10,370 bases of DNA. Source: Gemmatimonadaceae bacterium. GTDB lineage: Bacteria; Gemmatimonadota; Gemmatimonadetes; Gemmatimonadales; Gemmatimonadaceae. Location: NCBI GenBank assembly GCA_025936015.1, contig JAICUE010000054.1:1-10370 (forward strand). Direction: 5' to 3'. How positions within the stretch are numbered: position 1 is the stretch's first letter; each line of letters starts with the position of its first letter. Under the pieces are notes generated by a model. The model was given only the letters and a program-made list of their open reading frames with translations, made no database searches and had not been told where the DNA came from. The translations under genes were made by a program, and so were the position numbers. Below are positions 6,655-10,370 of this stretch, in pieces.

Positions 6655-9600
6655 GCGCTCGCTGAGCGGAAGACGAGCGGCCGCTCGTTGCTCCGCGTCA
6701 CGATGTACAGCGCACCGCCAGTCGTGGCGACGCGCATGATGTCGCGCGCGTCGCCGGGGACGAAGAACCCGCTCTCCGGCGTACGCAGCGCGGTGAACTT
6801 TCCATTTCCGTCCCCGCGCAGCACGAGACCATAGCTCGCTGCCGCGGCACCGATCTCCGGGCGGAATCCGCTGAAGTTCCCGGCGAGGAGGAGATCGAGC
6901 GCGCCGTCATGATCGAGGTCCGTCGCGAGGATCCCATACACTGGTGCGAGCTGCGCATCGTCAGGCAGCGGCAGCATGGTGAACGAGCCATCGGCGTTGC
7001 TCCTGACGAGACTCGTCGCCAAGGTGTACTCGTGCTTCACCACGGCGTCACCAAGCTCACTCGGTGGGAACACTTCGTCCGTCGTCCGGCCGGCGTAGTC
7101 CGCGTACTTCGGGAAACGGTCGGCGAGCGATGGCACCGCCTCGAGCAGCTCGTTCCGCAGCGGCAACGGATAGCTCTGTCCATTCGAGTAGCTGGACACG
7201 ATCTGCTCGACAAAGCCGTTATGCAGGAAGTCCTTCACGATCATCGACACCGGCTCGGCTGTGCTGGCGTGCAGCATCGTATTGAGACCGAGGTTGCCGA
7301 CGACGAAGTCGGCACGGCCGTCGCCCGTGAAGTCGCCGACAACGATGCGATTCCACGACCCATCGCTCTTCTCGAGTCCGCGCACGTTCATCCGGGAGAA
7401 TGTCGCGCCATTGTTGTGAAAGATCGTGATCGGCATCCACTCCCCGACGATCACGAGATCGATCCTGCCGTCATGGTCGACGTCGGTCCAGGCCGCGTCA
7501 GTCACCATCCCGGCGTGCACGAGCTCGGGGGCGATCCTCGCCGTCACGTCGCTGAAGTGTCCATGACCGTCGTTCTGCAGGAGCATGCATCGCGGATCGA
7601 CGCCGTATTTCCACGGCACCACCCGTCCGCCGACGAAGAGATCGAGGTCGCCATCGCCGTCGTAGTCGGCGGCGACGACGCGTGAGCCGCTGACCGTTTC
7701 GGCCGGCAGCGCGCCGTCGGCCTTGCGGAAATTTCCGCGACCATCGTTGAGGTACAGCCGATCCTGCAGCGCGGGAGAGTCCTCGGAAAACTCGCTGCCA
7801 CCGCTGACGACGTAGAGATCCTTGTCGCCGTCGCCATCCGCATCGAAGAACAGCACGCCGAGGTCCTCCGACGCCTTGTCGTGGTCGAAGAGCTTCTCGT
7901 TCGTCGCGATGAACCGCCCGTCGCGCTGCTGGATCATCAACGCGCCTGGCTGCCCTTTCGCCCCGCCGATGTAGATGTCATCGAGTCCATCATGGTTCAC
8001 GTCGGCGACCGCTACGTCCGGGCCCTGCGTCGAGAGCAGCTCCGGGATCAGCGGTTCACGATCGAAATCGACGAAGTCGTTCTCGTGGTGCACGAAGGGG
8101 AGCGCCACGCGCTCCGTCACATCGGCGAGCAACGCTGCGCCCCGCTGCGGAACCGGTCGAGAGTCCGGCGTTGCACCCTGCTGCTGGACGATCAGCCGCT
8201 GATCGGCCTTCACCGCGGACAGCGCGCTCCGACGCCCATCGGGCCATTCCACCGTCAGGCGGTCGACCGTGTCACGTGTGCCCAACCCGAAGGCGAGCAC
8301 GTAGTCGACGCTCGACTGGAACCCGCGCGTGGGGGCCAGCTCCTGAAGCTGCGTTCCATCGCGTGTCGTGAGCGTCACGCGTGCACCGATCGCGAACCGG
8401 TTGGGACCTTCGCCGCGCAGTGCGACCTCCAGCCAGTGGTTCCTCGTCAACGCGCGATCGTTGTTGCGATAGATGAACGCCGGCTGGTCGACGTTGTTGA
8501 CGACGAGATCGAGCGCGCCATCGCCATCGAGGTCTCCGTACGCGGCGCCATTCGAATGGCTCGGCGTGTCGAGCCCCCACGACGCGGCCTCATTCGCGAA
8601 CGACAGGCTGCCGCGGTTGTGGAACGCGTAATTCGACAGCAGCGTCGAGGGCATCGCGTTGATCAACGCGGCGAAGTCGACTTTACTGCCATCAGATTTC
8701 GTCATCGCCCGCATCGTCGAGTTGCTGCCGAGAAAGGCGATGTAATCCTGTGAGGTCACGTCGCGAGCCAGACCGTTGGTCACGAAGATGTCCTTCCGCC
8801 CATCCTGGTCGAGATCGGCGATCAGTGCGCTCCAGCTCCAGTCGGTTCGCGCGACGCCCGCCATCTGCGCGACGTCGCTGAACGTGCCGTTGCGATTGTT
8901 GATCTGCAGCATGTTGCGCATGAACTGCGGGTGATACCCGTTCGCTGCGCGCTGCTGATAGACCTCCCAGCTCTCGTAGTTCGACGTCATTTTGAGGCGC
9001 TTGTCGTCCTCGGGGAGCATGTCGGTGGTATAGATGTCGGGCCAGCCGTCGTTGTCGACGTCGGCAACGTCGAGCCCCATCGAGAAGTAGCTCGTATATG
9101 GCATCGACTGCGCGACCGATTCGGTGAACGTCCCGTCGTGGTTGTTGAGGTAGAGGTAGTCCTGCTCGAAGAAGTCGTTCGACGCGTAGATGTCCGGCCA
9201 GCCGTCGCCGTTGACGTCGCTCACGGCGACGCCGAGGCCGAAGCCCGCCTCGCTGCCGTAGATCCCTGCCTTCGCGCTGACGTCGGTGAAATGGCCGCCA
9301 TCGTTATGATAGAGCCGCGCGCCGCCATACTTGTCGCGGACGTCGCGCATGTTGCGGACACCGAAGCTCGTCACCGGGCGCGGTGAGTTGTTGATCACGA
9401 AAAGATCGAGCTTTCCGTCGCGATCGTAGTCGAGGAAGACACCTTGCGTGGAATAGCCTTCATCAGCGATTCCCCATGCCGCGGCTTGCTCGGAGAAGGT
9501 GGGGATGCTGTCGCCATTCAGTCCCTTGTTGATGTAGAGCTCATTACGCCGCTTTGCCGGCTCGGTGAGGCCGGCGTGGCTGATGTAGAGGTCGAGCAGG

Positions 9601-10022
9601 CCATCGCCATCCACGTCGGCAATCGTGACGCCGGTCGTCCAGACGCTCTCGTCGTTGATCCCCGCATCCTTGGTGATGTCGCGGAAACGGAACTTGCCCT
9701 CGTTGAGGTACAGCCGCGGGCCGCCCTGATTCGACGTAAGTACGATCTCCGGCAAACCGTCGCCGGTGAGGTCGCCGATCGCGACGCCGCCGCCGTTGTA
9801 AAAATTCCGATAGGTGAAGACGTTGAAGTCGTGCGAGTAGGTGAGCGTGTTCTCGAACGCGACGCCGGTGTACGCCGACGGCATCATCGTGAACAGGTGG
9901 CCGTCGACGGCGGGCGCTGTCGCCGTCCGCCGCGGCTCGGCGGCCTTCTCACGCCCCGTGCAGGCGCCAAGCGTCAAATGGAAAAGCGTGAGCCCGAGCG
10001 TCAGGCTCGATGTCTTCGTCAT
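6648..10022 (-). CDS. CRTAC1-type lipoprotein with VCBS/FG-GAP repeats and ASPIC/UnbV domain (paralogue 2)
   Basis: A 1124-residue protein. The ATG at 10022 gives a good lipoprotein signal (Lys3, hydrophobic LTLGLTLFHL, lipobox LGAC with Cys21). A TTG 57 bases upstream would add a proline-rich, poorly signal-like extension and is not preferred, although no clear Shine-Dalgarno precedes the ATG. Thirteen calcium-loop motifs (DVDGDGLLD, DVNGDGWPD, DLDQDGRKD, DYDGDGDLD, DLDHDGALD and others) occur in the same order as in paralogue 1, seven before and six after an ASPIC/UnbV domain at about residues 544-614 (TRGFQSSVD, EWPDGRR). Segments such as TDWSWSALIADLD and DREPLIPELLSTQGP are nearly shared with paralogue 1. 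Placed directly downstream of SusD, it is probably an envelope glycan-binding or accessory protein of the uptake system; this role is inferred. Its stop overlaps the stop of the opposing plug gene. Confidence 0.92.
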   Translation of the reverse strand: MTKTSSLTLGLTLFHLTLGACTGREKAAEPRRTATAPAVDGHLFTMMPSAYTGVAFENTLTYSHDFNVFTYRNFYNGGGVAIGDLTGDGLPEIVLTSNQGGPRLYLNEGKFRFRDITKDAGINDESVWTTGVTIADVDGDGLLDLYISHAGLTEPAKRRNELYINKGLNGDSIPTFSEQAAAWGIADEGYSTQGVFLDYDRDGKLDLFVINNSPRPVTSFGVRNMRDVRDKYGGARLYHNDGGHFTDVSAKAGIYGSEAGFGLGVAVSDVNGDGWPDIYASNDFFEQDYLYLNNHDGTFTESVAQSMPYTSYFSMGLDVADVDNDGWPDIYTTDMLPEDDKRLKMTSNYESWEVYQQRAANGYHPQFMRNMLQINNRNGTFSDVAQMAGVARTDWSWSALIADLDQDGRKDIFVTNGLARDVTSQDYIAFLGSNSTMRAMTKSDGSKVDFAALINAMPSTLLSNYAFHNRGSLSFANEAASWGLDTPSHSNGAAYGDLDGDGALDLVVNNVDQPAFIYRNNDRALTRNHWLEVALRGEGPNRFAIGARVTLTTRDGTQLQELAPTRGFQSSVDYVLAFGLGTRDTVDRLTVEWPDGRRSALSAVKADQRLIVQQQGATPDSRPVPQRGAALLADVTERVALPFVHHENDFVDFDREPLIPELLSTQGPDVAVADVNHDGLDDIYIGGAKGQPGALMIQQRDGRFIATNEKLFDHDKASEDLGVLFFDADGDGDKDLYVVSGGSEFSEDSPALQDRLYLNDGRGNFRKADGALPAETVSGSRVVAADYDGDGDLDLFVGGRVVPWKYGVDPRCMLLQNDGHGHFSDVTARIAPELVHAGMVTDAAWTDVDHDGRIDLVIVGEWMPITIFHNNGATFSRMNVRGLEKSDGSWNRIVVGDFTGDGRADFVVGNLGLNTMLHASTAEPVSMIVKDFLHNGFVEQIVSSYSNGQSYPLPLRNELLEAVPSLADRFPKYADYAGRTTDEVFPPSELGDAVVKHEYTLATSLVRSNADGSFTMLPLPDDAQLAPVYGILATDLDHDGALDLLLAGNFSGFRPEIGAAAASYGLVLRGDGNGKFTALRTPESGFFVPGDARDIMRVATTGGALYIVTRSNERPLVFRSASAH

Positions 10023-10095
10023 GCTGCTGATGCGGCGGGTCGGGGGGAGTGCGGGAGGAAGCGCAGGGCGTGGAGACAACCGACCCGCCTAACGA

Positions 10096-10133
10096 CACCA
10101 TAGCCTGCTCCCGGATGGGAGCAGGCTATGGTG
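10096..10133. terminator. Perfect 17-bp hairpin between SusD and CRTAC1 paralogue 2
   Basis: CACCATAGCCTGCTCCC (10096-10112) pairs without mismatch with 10117-10133 around a GGAT loop. It lies 27 bases past the SusD stop and 73 bases before the next start on the minus strand. No T-tract follows on either strand (on the minus strand the downstream bases are TGTCGTTA). It could end or attenuate transcription, or stabilise the 3' end of the SusC/SusD message so that these are made in larger amounts than the downstream lipoproteins. Confidence 0.7.
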
Positions 10134-10160
10134 GTTACTGCCTGACGTTCCAGCGCCGGC

Positions 10161-10370
10161 TCAGTAGCCGGGGTTCTGCTCCAGCAACGGGTTCGTCTGG
10201 ATCTGCGTCGCGGGAATCGGGAAGAGAATGCGATAGGGCTCTGCCGTCTGATCGCCCTTCAGGCCGAACGGCTTCAGGAAGGTGCCCATTCGAATCATGT
10301 CCATCCGGCGCTTGCCTTCGCCGGTGAACTCGAGGAGTCGCTCCTTGAGGATCGCGTCGCGAACCGCCTG
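10161..10370 (-). CDS. SusD/RagB-family outer-membrane nutrient-binding lipoprotein, C-terminal end (partial)
   Basis: Only the last 69 codons and the TGA stop (10161-10163) are in the window; the gene continues beyond the right edge. The visible end matches the conserved SusD C-terminus: ILKERLLEFTGEGKRRMDM, then IRMGTF, then ILFPIPATQIQTNP and the terminal LLEQNPGY. SusD proteins are surface lipoproteins that form the lid on a SusC TonB-dependent transporter and help capture oligosaccharides or other large nutrients. A SusC gene is expected upstream, outside the window. The substrate cannot be told from this end; the downstream trehalase hints at trehalose or a trehalose-containing compound. 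Confidence 0.93.
   Translation of the reverse strand, partial: QAVRDAILKERLLEFTGEGKRRMDMIRMGTFLKPFGLKGDQTAEPYRILFPIPATQIQTNPLLEQNPGY

Noticed and set aside
10023..10079. TTG start of CRTAC1 paralogue 2 at 10079
   Set aside because: It would put a proline-rich stretch before the lipoprotein signal, whereas the ATG at 10022 gives a normal one. It remains possible because the ATG lacks a clear ribosome binding site.

Overview
The window is GC-rich with dense coding and long antisense ORFs. It carries large CRTAC1-type VCBS/ASPIC lipoproteins, a SusD protein, a stand-alone TonB plug lipoprotein and a lipoprotein trehalase. This mix suggests a heterotrophic Gram-negative bacterium using SusC/SusD outer-membrane uptake. 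Gemmatimonadota is my best guess, with Bacteroidota-like or Acidobacteriota relatives as alternatives. The assignment rests on gene content and composition, not on a marker gene.

Layout. Bases 1-455 hold no gene. They contain two arrays of short related repeats in opposite orientation around a ~70-base spacer. A plus-strand gene at 456-1070 follows. It encodes an AhpD-like peroxidase-family protein whose reading frame is crossed by one TGA at 705-707. That TGA sits exactly at the resolving position of the CxxC motif, and a strong SECIS-like hairpin starts five bases after it, so I read this as an unrecognised selenoprotein (CxxU) rather than a broken gene. A tandem 13-bp repeat ending in a strong hairpin separates it from the convergent minus-strand genes.

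The rest is a minus-strand nutrient-uptake locus, read right to left. It has the C-terminal end of SusD (10161-10370, cut by the window edge), a 17-bp hairpin, a CRTAC1-like lipoprotein (6648-10022), a second full-length paralogue (2854-6156) and a GH37 trehalase (1169-2857). The trehalase start overlaps the stop of the second CRTAC1 gene as ATGA. One small gene runs the other way between the two CRTAC1 paralogues: a 155-residue lipoprotein consisting only of a TonB-receptor plug domain (6187-6654). It overlaps one neighbour tail-to-tail by 7 bp, and its start codon lies 30 bp from the start of the other.

How the parts may work together (inference): SusD and an unseen SusC would import an oligosaccharide or glycoconjugate. 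The two large beta-propeller lipoproteins would act at the envelope as binding or scaffold proteins. The trehalase would split trehalose into glucose outside the cytoplasm. The selenoprotein is a separate, convergent transcription unit probably concerned with peroxide or thiol redox chemistry. I saw no tRNA, rRNA, CRISPR array, transposase or integrase.
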